The notes under the pieces are model-generated. The model saw nothing but the letters and a program-made list of their open reading frames with translations. It had not been told where the DNA came from and searched no databases. A program made the position numbers and the translations under genes. Positions 43,969 to 52,129 of a stretch of DNA of 64,000 bases are shown here, one piece after another. Each line of letters begins with the position of its first letter. Within the stretch, counting starts at the first letter, position 1. Source of the stretch: Christensenella sp. UBA7588 (lineage in GTDB: Bacteria; Bacillota; Clostridia; Christensenellales; CAG-917); NCBI GenBank assembly GCA_002478945.1, contig DLKM01000028.1, forward strand, positions 38,017 through 102,016. The letters are read 5' to 3'.

Positions 43969-44959
43969 TATAGAACTTTCAATCGATTTGGGAAGCAAAT
44001 TTATCACGATATACCAAAAAGGTATAGGTCTCGTTTTGCGCGAGCCTGCAATCGCAATCGCTACAAAGGCTCGCAATCGTCTCGAAATCAGAGACGCAGG
44101 CTACAGAGCCGAAAGCGTTATGACGGGCGCGCTCGGCGGAGCGAGAGTCATTGCTCCCATAAAGGAAGGCGTTATCGTCGACGAAGAAATGGCAACGATG
44201 CTTCTTGCGTATTTTCTCAAAAAGATTATGCCCGAGGGCTTGTTTGCTCCGAGAATAAAAGCAATCGTGTCCATTTGCGAGTCGTCGTCCAGTTCGGACA
44301 GGCGCGTAGTTGAAAAATGCTGCCTTAAAGCGGGCATAAAAGAAGTTACCCTCGTGGAATCTGGCTTGAGCCTCCTTGCGTATACGGGTAGCATCGGCGG
44401 ACTGTTTGTGGATATAGGCGGCGGAAAAACGGAAATCTCCGCGGTTACCAATCACGGAATCGCAACGGGTTGCTCCGTCAATATCGCAGGAGACGCTTTC
44501 AACAATGCAATCATCGACAGCCTGTATATGAATTACGGCGTTAAAGTGGGCGAATTCACAATCGAAAATCTCAAAAAATCCGCACTTTCTTTCTATGTCA
44601 ACGACGAAGGCAGTTATGCCGTAAGCGGCGGCAGTTCGGACGGCTCTCCTCGTTCGCTCTACGTTACGGCGGAAGCAATGCGTAATGCGGTTATTCCGCT
44701 CGTAGACGACATTATCGAAGTGATTATGTCCGTTCTCAACCAAACTCCGCCCGAATTGTCCGCGGAAATCTTGCGCAAGGGCATATTCGTCAGCGGCGGA
44801 AGTTTGCATATCCCCGGTCTTATCGAATATCTCGAGCAAGCTCTCGAGCTTCCCGTCACACCCCTCAAAGACATCGAAAACGCTATTGCAATAGGCGGTG
44901 CGGGGTTCTTTGACGAGCGGAATCTTTTGTCGGATATGCTCGGCGTCAAATTGTATTAA
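43961..44959 (+). CDS. mreB: MreB/Mbl-like actin homologue
   Basis: A 332-residue bacterial actin that positions wall synthesis. Phosphate 1 motif SIDLGSKFITIY, phosphate 2 GGLFVDIGGGKTEI, and adenosine motif VSGGSLHIPGLIEYL. The sequence is divergent from classic MreB (for example IDLGSKFI replaces DLGTANT), closer to Mbl or MreBH groups. It follows maf as in other Firmicutes, but mreC and mreD are not next to it. Its stop codon falls in the left arm of palindromic repeat C. Confidence 0.82.
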   Translation: MANIELSIDLGSKFITIYQKGIGLVLREPAIAIATKARNRLEIRDAGYRAESVMTGALGGARVIAPIKEGVIVDEEMATMLLAYFLKKIMPEGLFAPRIKAIVSICESSSSSDRRVVEKCCLKAGIKEVTLVESGLSLLAYTGSIGGLFVDIGGGKTEISAVTNHGIATGCSVNIAGDAFNNAIIDSLYMNYGVKVGEFTIENLKKSALSFYVNDEGSYAVSGGSSDGSPRSLYVTAEAMRNAVIPLVDDIIEVIMSVLNQTPPELSAEILRKGIFVSGGSLHIPGLIEYLEQALELPVTPLKDIENAIAIGGAGFFDERNLLSDMLGVKLY

Positions 44960-45081
44960 AGCGCACTATTTAGCGAATAACTGCGTCAACACCCGTTCGC
45001 TACAAAATCACGTACGCCTTGTACGTTGGGTTTTGTATCAAACGGGTGTTTTCTTGTTCTTCATCCGTTTGGGACGCTTTA
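44958..45081 (+). repeat. Palindromic extragenic repeat, copy C
   Basis: About 124 bases starting in the mreB stop codon: AAAGCGCACTATTTAGCG... and ending ...GGGACGCTTT. Nested stems: AACACCCGTT/AACGGGTGTT (44988-44997/45041-45050), TACAAAA/TTTTGTA (45001-45007/45031-45037) and CGTAC/GTACG (45011-45015/45021-45025). After the main stem is TTCTTGTTCTTCATC. The tip is nearly identical to copy A. The hairpin plus T-rich tail could also act as a terminator for mreB. The rest of the gap up to 45165 holds no gene that I can see. Confidence 0.85.
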
Positions 45082-45165
45082 ATGCAATTTGAGCTATTAA
45101 ATATATTTATGATGTTTCTTATTCCTGTTTCGACGAAAAATTCGGAAAACGCACATTGAATACGT

Positions 45166-45375
45166 TCAACGAAGAACGTTGTTGTTTCCAATTAAAAAAT
45201 CGGCAGTGCAGTTGAATACCGCACAAATCTGTTTGAGTTGATAAAGACGAGGCTCTTGAACTCCGGACAGCCATTTGCTTATCGTACCTTGTGTTGTGCC
45301 TACAGCTTTTGCAAGTGACTCCTGTGTAAAACCGTTCTCTATCATTAATTCTTTGAGATTATCTTTGAATTGCAT
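45166..45375 (-). CDS. XRE-family transcriptional regulator (helix-turn-helix)
   Basis: A 69-residue repressor-like protein consisting of one Cro/CI-type HTH: LKELMIENGFTQESLAKAVGTTQGTISKWLSG with PRLYQLKQICAVFNCTADFLIG. The longer frame (to 45444) is rejected because its head overlaps the divergent promoter; ATG 45375 starts the HTH. On the minus strand TACAAT lies exactly 6 bases before that ATG and there is no SD sequence, so it is probably leaderless. It most likely controls the divergent lipoprotein gene. Confidence 0.85.
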   Translation of the reverse strand: MQFKDNLKELMIENGFTQESLAKAVGTTQGTISKWLSGVQEPRLYQLKQICAVFNCTADFLIGNNNVLR

Positions 45376-45381
45376 AATTAT

Positions 45382-45387
45382 ATTGTA
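45382..45387 (-). promoter_or_regulatory. Leaderless -10 box of the XRE gene
   Basis: TACAAT on the minus strand, then ATAATT, then ATG 45375. The -35 region is not recognisable. Confidence 0.45.
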
Positions 45388-45408
45388 TGTAAAATATTCG
45401 ATTTGGAA

Positions 45409-45437
45409 TTGACATATTCGAAAACGAATGTTATGAT
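45409..45437 (+). promoter_or_regulatory. Lipoprotein promoter with palindromic operator
   Basis: TTGACA 45409-45414, 17-base spacer, TATGAT 45432-45437. The spacer is filled by the inverted repeat ATTCG-AAAA-CGAAT (45416-45429), a natural place for repressor binding by the adjacent XRE protein. Confidence 0.7.
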
Positions 45438-45492
45438 AAAGCAAATGAAATACATTTTGTATTTTTACTATTGTATTTAAGGAGGGGAAACT

Positions 45493-46377
45493 ATGAAGAA
45501 ATTTTTTCCGATTTTAGTTGTTTTAATCATTTGTGTGGTTTTTGGGTCTTTTGTTGCGTGCAATAAAAAGGACGAATCAAAAGATATTTTGCGTTCTGAT
45601 ATGACGCTTGACGAAGTCAAAGAAGCGTTAAAAGACGTAAAAAGTTATAGGAGGCAATCTCGCACATCGGACGCGGACGGAGCGGTTTTAGAGGATTATG
45701 TGTTCGGCACAAACGGTTATTCTCTCGTTGTGGAAAGAATTAGTTTTTATGACGTTACTTTTTTCGAAGATAACAAGTATTATTATATGTATGGCAATAG
45801 CGATGTTGAGGAAATTATGATTGTCGACTGTTCGGGGTATGATGTGAATTACGACTTTGACAGAGAGGGCGTGGATGTTCTTGTTTCTCTTATGACGGAG
45901 TACGGCTATACAATAAAAGACAATACTATATACATCGAGGATGTTAATACACATTCTACGCACGTCTTTTACGAATTTAATGTGGCAAAAACGGAGCCTT
46001 ACGGTAAATACAAAAGCACTTACAAAACGCTTCAACCGACCACGTCTTTGCTGGTTTATGGGGATTTAGATGATAATTCTTGCGAGCTTGCCGAAGTCAA
46101 TGCGCCGCTCAAGACGTTGCAAATACCCGAGGCATATAACGGAAAATCGGTAACGAAAGTCGTTTGCGAAAACGTGAAAAATCTGATAATCCCTAAAACC
46201 GTTAAAGAATTAAGATTACGTTCAATAAGCGATGATATGATTATTACATATTTAGGAACAAAAGAAGAATTTTACGCAAACGTACGGACGAATACTTCAA
46301 TAGCCGCTTGCGATATTGAATGTTCGGACGGTACGATAAAAAAAGGAGACAGTCTCACGGTATCGAATGGGAATTGA
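45493..46377 (+). CDS. Lipoprotein with C-terminal BspA/LRR_5-like segment
   Basis: A 294-residue lipoprotein. Signal peptide with lipobox FVAC (Cys23), a helical segment TLDEVKEALKDVKSYRRQ, an unfamiliar middle domain, and a C-terminal segment (about 190-285) with KTLQIPEAYNGKSVTKV, LIIPKTVKELRL and ITYLGTKEEF, resembling BspA-type leucine-rich repeats. A truncated paralogue sits at 7796-8358. AAGGAGGGG precedes ATG 45493. It is expressed divergently from an XRE regulator. Function unknown. Confidence 0.8.
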   Translation: MKKFFPILVVLIICVVFGSFVACNKKDESKDILRSDMTLDEVKEALKDVKSYRRQSRTSDADGAVLEDYVFGTNGYSLVVERISFYDVTFFEDNKYYYMYGNSDVEEIMIVDCSGYDVNYDFDREGVDVLVSLMTEYGYTIKDNTIYIEDVNTHSTHVFYEFNVAKTEPYGKYKSTYKTLQPTTSLLVYGDLDDNSCELAEVNAPLKTLQIPEAYNGKSVTKVVCENVKNLIIPKTVKELRLRSISDDMIITYLGTKEEFYANVRTNTSIAACDIECSDGTIKKGDSLTVSNGN

Positions 46378-46451
46378 AAAATTCGATTGTCGGAATGCGC
46401 GTGTTAAAAACATAAAAGCCGATTTCGACAAACACACTCCAAAATCGACAG

Positions 46452-46486
46452 AAACAGACATCTATATACGGTGTCTGTTTTTTATT
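46452..46486 (+). terminator. Terminator after the lipoprotein gene
   Basis: AAACAGACA (46452-46460) pairs with TGTCTGTTT (46472-46480), then TTTATT. Its T-run merges into the -10 box of minD. Confidence 0.75.
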
Positions 46487-46488
46487 AT
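46483..46488 (+). promoter_or_regulatory. Leaderless -10 box of minD
   Basis: TATTAT, then GAGAGT, then ATG 46495. The box overlaps the T-run of the preceding terminator; no clear -35. Confidence 0.4.
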
Positions 46489-46494
46489 GAGAGT

Positions 46495-47244
46495 ATGAGA
46501 AAAATCGTTGTTACGTCCGGAAAGGGCGGAGTGGGAAAAACCACGGTTACCGCAACGCTCGGCAGAAAACTTGCGTTGCACGGATACAGAGTGGTGCTTG
46601 TCGACGGAGACGTGGGACTCAACAATCTCGACGTTGTGGCAGGCATAGAGCGCAGAGTCGTTTACGACATCGGAGACGTGCTTTCGGGCAGGTGCAGGAC
46701 GTTTCAGGCACTCGTAGGAGACGGAGAAAGCCCTATGAAAATTCTTCCGTCGTCAAAAGATACGGCGTTGCTTACGGCGCAATCTTTTAGGGGAATAATC
46801 GACGGATTGAGCGAGTTCGATTTCGTTATCGTCGATTGCCCCGCAGGTATCGAGCAAGGCTTTCACAGGGCGGTGTCGGCTTGCGACGAGGCTATCGTAG
46901 TGACCACGCCGTCGGCATCGGCAATAAGAGACGCGGACAAAGTGATACGATTGCTTGCGAGTTATCGATTGAGAGACGTGTCGCTCGTTGTCAACAGAGT
47001 ACGACCGGATATGGTGCGCAGGGGAGAAATGCTCGGAGCGAGCGAGATAGGCTCTCTGCTTCACGTCGCACCTATAGGAGTGATTCCCGAGGACGATATG
47101 ATAACTTTGTATCAGCAACTCGGAGCCGTGCCGTCGGGCGCGTCGTCTGACAGGGCGTTCGACGCGCTTGCAAAGAACGTCGCGGATTGCAGCAAGGCGT
47201 TTTTCGACGTTATGCAAAGGCGTAGATTCAGGAGGTTCAGATGA
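46495..47244 (+). CDS. minD: Septum-site determining ATPase MinD
   Basis: A 249-residue deviant Walker A ATPase (SGKGGVGKTT, residues 8-17) with VDGDVGLNNLDVVAG and DCPAGIE motifs specific for MinD. It restricts division-site placement at the membrane. The end KAFFDVMQRRRFRRFR is a basic amphipathic tail suited for membrane binding. The GTG start at 46471 lies in the terminator hairpin, so ATG 46495 is chosen. minC is absent next to it; minE follows with a 4-base overlap. Confidence 0.92.
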   Translation: MRKIVVTSGKGGVGKTTVTATLGRKLALHGYRVVLVDGDVGLNNLDVVAGIERRVVYDIGDVLSGRCRTFQALVGDGESPMKILPSSKDTALLTAQSFRGIIDGLSEFDFVIVDCPAGIEQGFHRAVSACDEAIVVTTPSASAIRDADKVIRLLASYRLRDVSLVVNRVRPDMVRRGEMLGASEIGSLLHVAPIGVIPEDDMITLYQQLGAVPSGASSDRAFDALAKNVADCSKAFFDVMQRRRFRRFR

Positions 47245-47492
47245 GAGTTGACAGAAGCATCGCAAGCCGTATGCGACAAATGCTCACACACGATTGCGTG
47301 GGCGTCAAGGACGGTTTTATGCACGCGTTGGCGGGAGACGTTCGCAATCTGTTGCGAGATTATTTCGATACGGACGGGGAAGCCTCGATAACTATCAATC
47401 AGCGAGAGGACGGGGAGTACGACGTGAGGATAGAGGCAAAAGCCACCCGTATAAAACAATTCGATACGACTATGGATATAAAACGGTTTTGA
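47241..47492 (+). CDS. minE: Cell division topological specificity factor MinE
   Basis: An 83-residue protein whose second half matches MinE: GDVRNLLRDYF (like DILEVICKYV) then EASITINQREDGEYDVRIEAKAT (the beta strands of the topological domain). The MinD-binding N-terminal half is divergent. It overlaps minD by ATGA. Presence of MinE indicates an oscillating Min system as in some Clostridia, not the DivIVA/MinJ type. Confidence 0.82.
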   Translation: MRVDRSIASRMRQMLTHDCVGVKDGFMHALAGDVRNLLRDYFDTDGEASITINQREDGEYDVRIEAKATRIKQFDTTMDIKRF

Positions 47493-47541
47493 CGTTCTAA
47501 TCTTTGCGTCTGCGACATAGAGTATATGCGAGGTGACAAAT

Positions 47542-47775
47542 ATGGAATTTGACGAAACCAAAAAACTCGAAGTAGAAGTGTCTCAAAATCAATTCGTAGA
47601 AACTCGCACGCGCAAAAGACGCAATCCTTTCAAGGGCGCACTCGACGCGTTGGACATTGCCATTATCCCCGTTGCGATAGGAATTTTTGTGTCGCTCGGA
47701 TTTTTGTTTGCCAACATTTTCAAGGCGACAAACGTTGTAGAGACGCTTTCCAACATATCAGGCTTTATTCGATAA
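47542..47775 (+). CDS. Small single-span membrane protein
   Basis: A 77-residue protein with a hydrophilic N-terminus (MEFDETKKLEVEVSQ, then a basic stretch RTRKRRNPFKG) and one membrane segment near residues 42-65. GAGGTG lies before ATG 47542. I do not recognise a family. It occupies the place of spoIVFA (partner of the M50 protease downstream) but has no LytM domain, so it is at most a reduced equivalent. Confidence 0.65.
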   Translation: MEFDETKKLEVEVSQNQFVETRTRKRRNPFKGALDALDIAIIPVAIGIFVSLGFLFANIFKATNVVETLSNISGFIR

Positions 47776-47802
47776 AATCGTCGCAACTGCGGGTTTATCT
47801 AT

Positions 47803-48624
47803 ATGAAAATCAAGGTTAATCCTCTGTTTTTTGCGCTTGCGCTTGCGTTGGTCGCATTCGGACACGCACTTGATTTCGTATGGACGATGCTTGCTTTATT
47901 CATTCACGAGACTGCCCACGCCCTCGTTGCGAGGTCGCGTGGGTTCGTCGTGAAAAAACTCGTGTTGTTGCCCTACGGCGCAATGATGAGCGCAGGCGAG
48001 AGTTTCGATAAAACGTCGAGCATTTTAATCGGCGCGGCAGGTCCCGTTGCAAATATATTGTCGGCACTCGTATTGCTCGGAGTGTGGTGGTTGTTTCCCG
48101 TGTGCTATGCGTATACGGAAAAGTTTTTTTATTGCAATCTCTCGCTCGGACTTTTCAATCTGCTTCCGATATATCCTCTCGACGGCTCGAGAATGTTGCT
48201 CGGAGCAAGCAAAAACAAACTCCGCGCGCTCAAAGGTATGCAAATCGCAGGAGTGTGCGTTTCGTTTGCGTTTTTGGCGGCGTTCGTCGCGTCTTTCTTT
48301 TTCGGGTTGAATTTCAGCTTCGGAATAATGGCGGTATTCCTCTTTTACGGCGCAACGTTCGGCACGAAAGAGGAGTCGTACGTCAGCGTTCTCGATTCGG
48401 CAAGCAAGAATTATATGCTCGGCGTAGTTAAAAAACGAGTGCAAATTTCTCAAAACGCGCCGCTTTTGAGGTTTTATCATCACGTCGGCGTTGCGAGCGA
48501 TACGATTTTCGACGTTGTGGACGACGATGAAAAAGTGGTGAAAACCATTGACGAAAGAGGGCTTAAAACGCTTGCGTTAAAAAACAAATTGACCACTCCG
48601 ATGAAGGATTGCAAAAACGGTTGA
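47803..48624 (+). CDS. M50-family intramembrane metalloprotease (SpoIVFB-like)
   Basis: A 273-residue membrane protease. The zinc motif HETAH is in FIHETAHALVARSRG (about residue 30), and the second motif is LFNLLPIYPLDGSRML. The C-terminal part looks like the CBS-type regulatory region of SpoIVFB. In Bacillus this enzyme cleaves pro-sigma-K in the mother cell. Its place after min genes matches that of spoIVFAB. No evident SD before the ATG; it may be coupled to the small gene upstream. Confidence 0.82.
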   Translation: MKIKVNPLFFALALALVAFGHALDFVWTMLALFIHETAHALVARSRGFVVKKLVLLPYGAMMSAGESFDKTSSILIGAAGPVANILSALVLLGVWWLFPVCYAYTEKFFYCNLSLGLFNLLPIYPLDGSRMLLGASKNKLRALKGMQIAGVCVSFAFLAAFVASFFFGLNFSFGIMAVFLFYGATFGTKEESYVSVLDSASKNYMLGVVKKRVQISQNAPLLRFYHHVGVASDTIFDVVDDDEKVVKTIDERGLKTLALKNKLTTPMKDCKNG

Positions 48625-48650
48625 ATCGGAACGGAGTTTATATTTGCGAG

Positions 48651-48672
48651 GCACGGTTGAAACCGTGCTTTT
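48651..48672 (+). terminator. Terminator after the M50 gene
   Basis: GCACGGT (48651-48657), short loop, ACCGTGC (48662-48668), then TTTTCTT. Confidence 0.75.
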
Positions 48673-48673
48673 C

Positions 48674-48702
48674 TTGACATTTTAAGGTTTTTGGTGTAAA
48701 AT
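48674..48702 (+). promoter_or_regulatory. Promoter of the ROK kinase gene
   Basis: TTGACA 48674-48679, 17-base spacer, TAAAAT 48697-48702; GAGAGG then precedes ATG 48747. Confidence 0.75.
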
Positions 48703-48746
48703 CGTCTTATTATTGCAAAGTCTTTTAGACTTTGAGAGGTTTTGAT

Positions 48747-49691
48747 ATGAAATTTATCGGTATCGACATCGGCGGAATGACCATAAAGGGCGGAGTCGTG
48801 GACGAAAACGGCGTTATCTCCACGAGGAAAACCATCGTTACGTCTCCCGGAAAAGAGGACGTTCTTATCGTCAGAGATATAGCGAATCTCGTTGAGGACA
48901 TAGTGGCGGCAAGCGGTCTGCAAAAAAGCGATTTTGCAGGCGTGGGACTCGGTTGCCCCGGTTCCGTTTACGACGAAAAAGGCATTGTGAGATATTCTTG
49001 CAACATCAACTTCCGCAACACTCCTATGGCGAGAATGCTCAAAGATATGACGGGCATTCAAAACGTAAAACTCAGCAACGACGCAAACTGCGCCGCGCTT
49101 GCCGAGACGATGTTCGGAGCAGGTAAAGGAGCCAAAAATTCCGTTATGGTCACGCTCGGTACGGGCGTAGGTACGGGCATTGTCGTGGACGGCAAGTTGC
49201 TTACGGGAAATCGCTCTGCGGGAGCGGAAGGCGGACACGTCCAAATCAATCTCGGCGGAGTTACTTGCGGATGCGGAAAGAAAGGTTGCTACGAGGCGTA
49301 TGCGTCGGCAACGGCTCTTATGAATCAGATTCAATCAGCTTGCGAAAAGCATCCCGAAAGTCTTTTGGCACGCGAGGTCGAAGAAAACGGAATTAACGGA
49401 AAAGTGGTGTTCGATTGCGCAAAACAAGGAGATAAAACCTCGATTGCGGTGGTAAAACGCTATATCAAATACGTCGGAGTGGGGCTTGTGAACTTTGCAA
49501 ACGTGTTCTTCCCCGAAGTTATGATTATAGGCGGAGGCATATCGAACCAAGGAGACAACATCATAAAACCGCTTCAAAGATACGTTTCGAGAAACGTGTA
49601 CGGAGCAGTCTACAGCCCCAAAATCAAGGTGGTGGCGGCAACACTCCGCAACGACGCGGGAATAATCGGCGCGGCTGCGCTTTGTATGTGA
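48747..49691 (+). CDS. ROK-family glucokinase
   Basis: A 314-residue sugar kinase. ATP motif GIDIGGMTIKGGVVD starts at residue 5, then LGTGVGTGIVV, catalytic EGGHVQI and the zinc motif CGCGKKGCYEAYAS. Length and motifs fit the GlcK group of Firmicutes; glucose is the likely but unproven substrate. Starts at ATG 48747 and ends 1 base before the radical-SAM gene. Confidence 0.9.
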   Translation: MKFIGIDIGGMTIKGGVVDENGVISTRKTIVTSPGKEDVLIVRDIANLVEDIVAASGLQKSDFAGVGLGCPGSVYDEKGIVRYSCNINFRNTPMARMLKDMTGIQNVKLSNDANCAALAETMFGAGKGAKNSVMVTLGTGVGTGIVVDGKLLTGNRSAGAEGGHVQINLGGVTCGCGKKGCYEAYASATALMNQIQSACEKHPESLLAREVEENGINGKVVFDCAKQGDKTSIAVVKRYIKYVGVGLVNFANVFFPEVMIIGGGISNQGDNIIKPLQRYVSRNVYGAVYSPKIKVVAATLRNDAGIIGAAALCM

Positions 49692-49692
49692 T

Positions 49693-51459
49693 ATGGCAGA
49701 TTATAAAGATAAATTCGAAAGCATTTTGCTCGACGTCGAGAAGCCTGCGAGATATGCGGGCGGAGAGTGGAACACTCCCGATATGACGGACAGAGCCAAC
49801 GGGGACGTGGCGTTTTGTTTTCCTGAATTGTACGAGATAGGAATGAGCAATCTCGGCGTCGCGATTTTGTACGACGTCATCAACAAAACTTCGGGTTACG
49901 TCTCGGAAAGGTGTTACGCACCTGCTCCCGACCTCGCGCAAAAACTCAGAGAAAACGATATTCCGCTTCTTTCGCTCGAGACGAGAAAGCCTCTCAAAGA
50001 TTTTGACGTGGTTGCTTTTTCCGTAGGCTTCGAGCTTTTATTTACCAACGTGCTTTATATGCTCGATTTGGCAAGAATCCCGTTCAGAGCAAAAGACAGA
50101 GACGAGTCTTATCCGATGCTTATCGCAGGCGGTCCTTGCTCGGTAAATCCCGAGCCGTTTGCCGACTTTTTCGACGTAATCGTCGTAGGCGAAGGGGAAG
50201 AATCCGACATCGCTATCGTAAAGGTTATTTGCGAGGGCAGACGTAAAGGCTTGAGCAAAACGGAGATTTTGCAACAAATAAAGGGAATGGAAGGCGCGTA
50301 CGTCCCGAGTCTGCACAAGGACGGAGAAAAAGTGGTTAAAGCCGTCGTGCAGGACTTTGAAAACTGTTCCTATCCCACAAAACCGCTCGTAGCGAATATC
50401 GAGGCGGTACACGACAGAGCTACGCTGGAACTTTACAGAGGCTGCGCAAGCGGTTGCAGATTTTGTCAGGCAGGCTTCTGGTATCGTCCGATAAGAGAGA
50501 GAAGCGCGAAAAAATGCGCCGAACTTGCCAAAGAGATTATAGACAATACGGGTTTTGCCGAGATTTCGCTTTGCTCGCTATCCACAAGCGATTATACGGG
50601 ACTCGAGGAACTTGAAAGCGAACTCGGAGAATACTGCAAACAACGCCGTATCAATTTGTCTTTGCCCAGCTTGCGTATAAGCAGTTTCAAACCTGATATG
50701 GCAAACAATTCCCGAAGAAGCTCGCTCACTTTCGCGCCCGAGGCAGGCACGCAAAGATTGCGCAACGTCATAAACAAAAACGTCAGCGAGGAAGAAATCG
50801 AAAAAATCGCAATCGCTTTCGAGGCGGGCTACGACAGCATAAAACTCTATTTTATGATGGGACTTCCCACCGAAACGGACGAGGATATTGCAGGAATTGC
50901 CGAGATTTGCAAAAAACTCAAATCGATGTATTGGCAAAAGCGCAGTAAGAGAGGTTTGAACATCTCCGTCAGTTGCGCGGTGTTCATTCCAAAACCCGGT
51001 ACGCCTTTTCAATGGGAAGCGCAAATATCTTACGACGAAATGGTGCGTCGTCAAAACTATCTGAGAGGACTGTTGCGAGAGATTAAGGGCGTAACGTTCT
51101 CGTGGCACGGCGCGGAAACTTCCGTACTCGAAGCCGCTCTTGCAAGAGGAGATAAAAAACTGTCTTACGTCATCGAGCGAGCCTACGAGTTGGGCGCAAA
51201 ATTCGACGGTTGGTCGGAGCATTTCAAGTGGAACGTGTGGCAAAAGGCTTTTGACGATTGCGGCTTGAAAATGGAAGATTATTACGGCGCAATCGACGTA
51301 AACAAGGATTTGCCGTGGGACTTTATAGACTCGGGCGTGTCCAAAAAGTATTTGCTCAAACAGCGCGAACTTGCGTATAAGGGTATTACCACAAAAAGTT
51401 GCAGAGAAGGTTGCAACGGTTGCGGCGCAAATAAACTCGGGAGATGCACGATATGTTAG
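49693..51459 (+). CDS. TIGR03960-type B12-binding radical SAM protein
   Basis: A 588-residue radical SAM enzyme. A B12-binding-like N-terminal domain is followed by the cluster motif RGCASGCRFCQAGF (CxxxCxxC), and the C-terminal part carries the CREGCNGCGANKLGRC cysteine-rich end. The function of the family is unknown; it is always paired with a DUF2344 protein, as here, and often with RNase E/G, also here. Its start follows the ROK stop with no SD. Confidence 0.9.
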   Translation: MADYKDKFESILLDVEKPARYAGGEWNTPDMTDRANGDVAFCFPELYEIGMSNLGVAILYDVINKTSGYVSERCYAPAPDLAQKLRENDIPLLSLETRKPLKDFDVVAFSVGFELLFTNVLYMLDLARIPFRAKDRDESYPMLIAGGPCSVNPEPFADFFDVIVVGEGEESDIAIVKVICEGRRKGLSKTEILQQIKGMEGAYVPSLHKDGEKVVKAVVQDFENCSYPTKPLVANIEAVHDRATLELYRGCASGCRFCQAGFWYRPIRERSAKKCAELAKEIIDNTGFAEISLCSLSTSDYTGLEELESELGEYCKQRRINLSLPSLRISSFKPDMANNSRRSSLTFAPEAGTQRLRNVINKNVSEEEIEKIAIAFEAGYDSIKLYFMMGLPTETDEDIAGIAEICKKLKSMYWQKRSKRGLNISVSCAVFIPKPGTPFQWEAQISYDEMVRRQNYLRGLLREIKGVTFSWHGAETSVLEAALARGDKKLSYVIERAYELGAKFDGWSEHFKWNVWQKAFDDCGLKMEDYYGAIDVNKDLPWDFIDSGVSKKYLLKQRELAYKGITTKSCREGCNGCGANKLGRCTIC

Positions 51460-52085
51460 TTTTCAAATATCAAAAAACGGGCAGTATGTGCTTTATCTCT
51501 CACATAGATTTGCTTCGTCACGCAGACCGTATTATTCGCAGAGCGAAAATAACCGTAAAGTTTTCGCAAGGTTTCAATCCACATCCGCTGTTGTTCTTCT
51601 CTCCGCCGTTGTCGCTCGGAGTCGCCTCCGACGCCGAATATCTGACGATTGACAGCGATATGGACGCGCAGGAAGCTCTTTGCAGATTCAACGGAGCCGT
51701 ACCCGACACGCTGAAAGCAAGCAGAGTTTTCGTGTGCGGAAAGAATCCGAATTTGCAGGCAAAAGTCGTATGCGCCGATTACGTTTTTCCCGTAGGGTAT
51801 ACGGATATAGACGTTTCGGGCGGATTTGAAATAGAATATTCCAAAAAAGGAGAAATCGTAAAAGAGGACGTATCCGACAAGATATACGCCGTTTTCGATA
51901 AAGACGGCAAACTTGCGATGCGTCTTGCAAGCGGAGGCCGCAATTTGCGCCCCGACAGAATTCTCGACAGGTTGAGCGAGATTGTCGGACAAAAAATTGC
52001 GCTCGGCGGAGTGGTAAAAACCGCTCAATACGTCGACGTCGACGGCAAACTCGTTGACGCGGACGAGTTTTTGCAGACGGTGTAA
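51453..52085 (+). CDS. TIGR03936/DUF2344 radical-SAM-associated protein
   Basis: A 210-residue protein beginning MLVFKYQKTGSMCFISHIDLLRHADR with the family's KFSQGFNPHPLLFFSPPLSLG motif. It accompanies TIGR03960 enzymes. ATG 51453 overlaps the upstream stop by 7 bases and has GGGAG 9 bases upstream; ATG 51444 is the alternative but is too close to that SD. Followed by rng. Confidence 0.88.
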   Translation: MLVFKYQKTGSMCFISHIDLLRHADRIIRRAKITVKFSQGFNPHPLLFFSPPLSLGVASDAEYLTIDSDMDAQEALCRFNGAVPDTLKASRVFVCGKNPNLQAKVVCADYVFPVGYTDIDVSGGFEIEYSKKGEIVKEDVSDKIYAVFDKDGKLAMRLASGGRNLRPDRILDRLSEIVGQKIALGGVVKTAQYVDVDGKLVDADEFLQTV

Positions 52086-52129
52086 AAGCCGCAAACCATT
52101 ATCCGATATTAAATTTTAAGGATATATAA

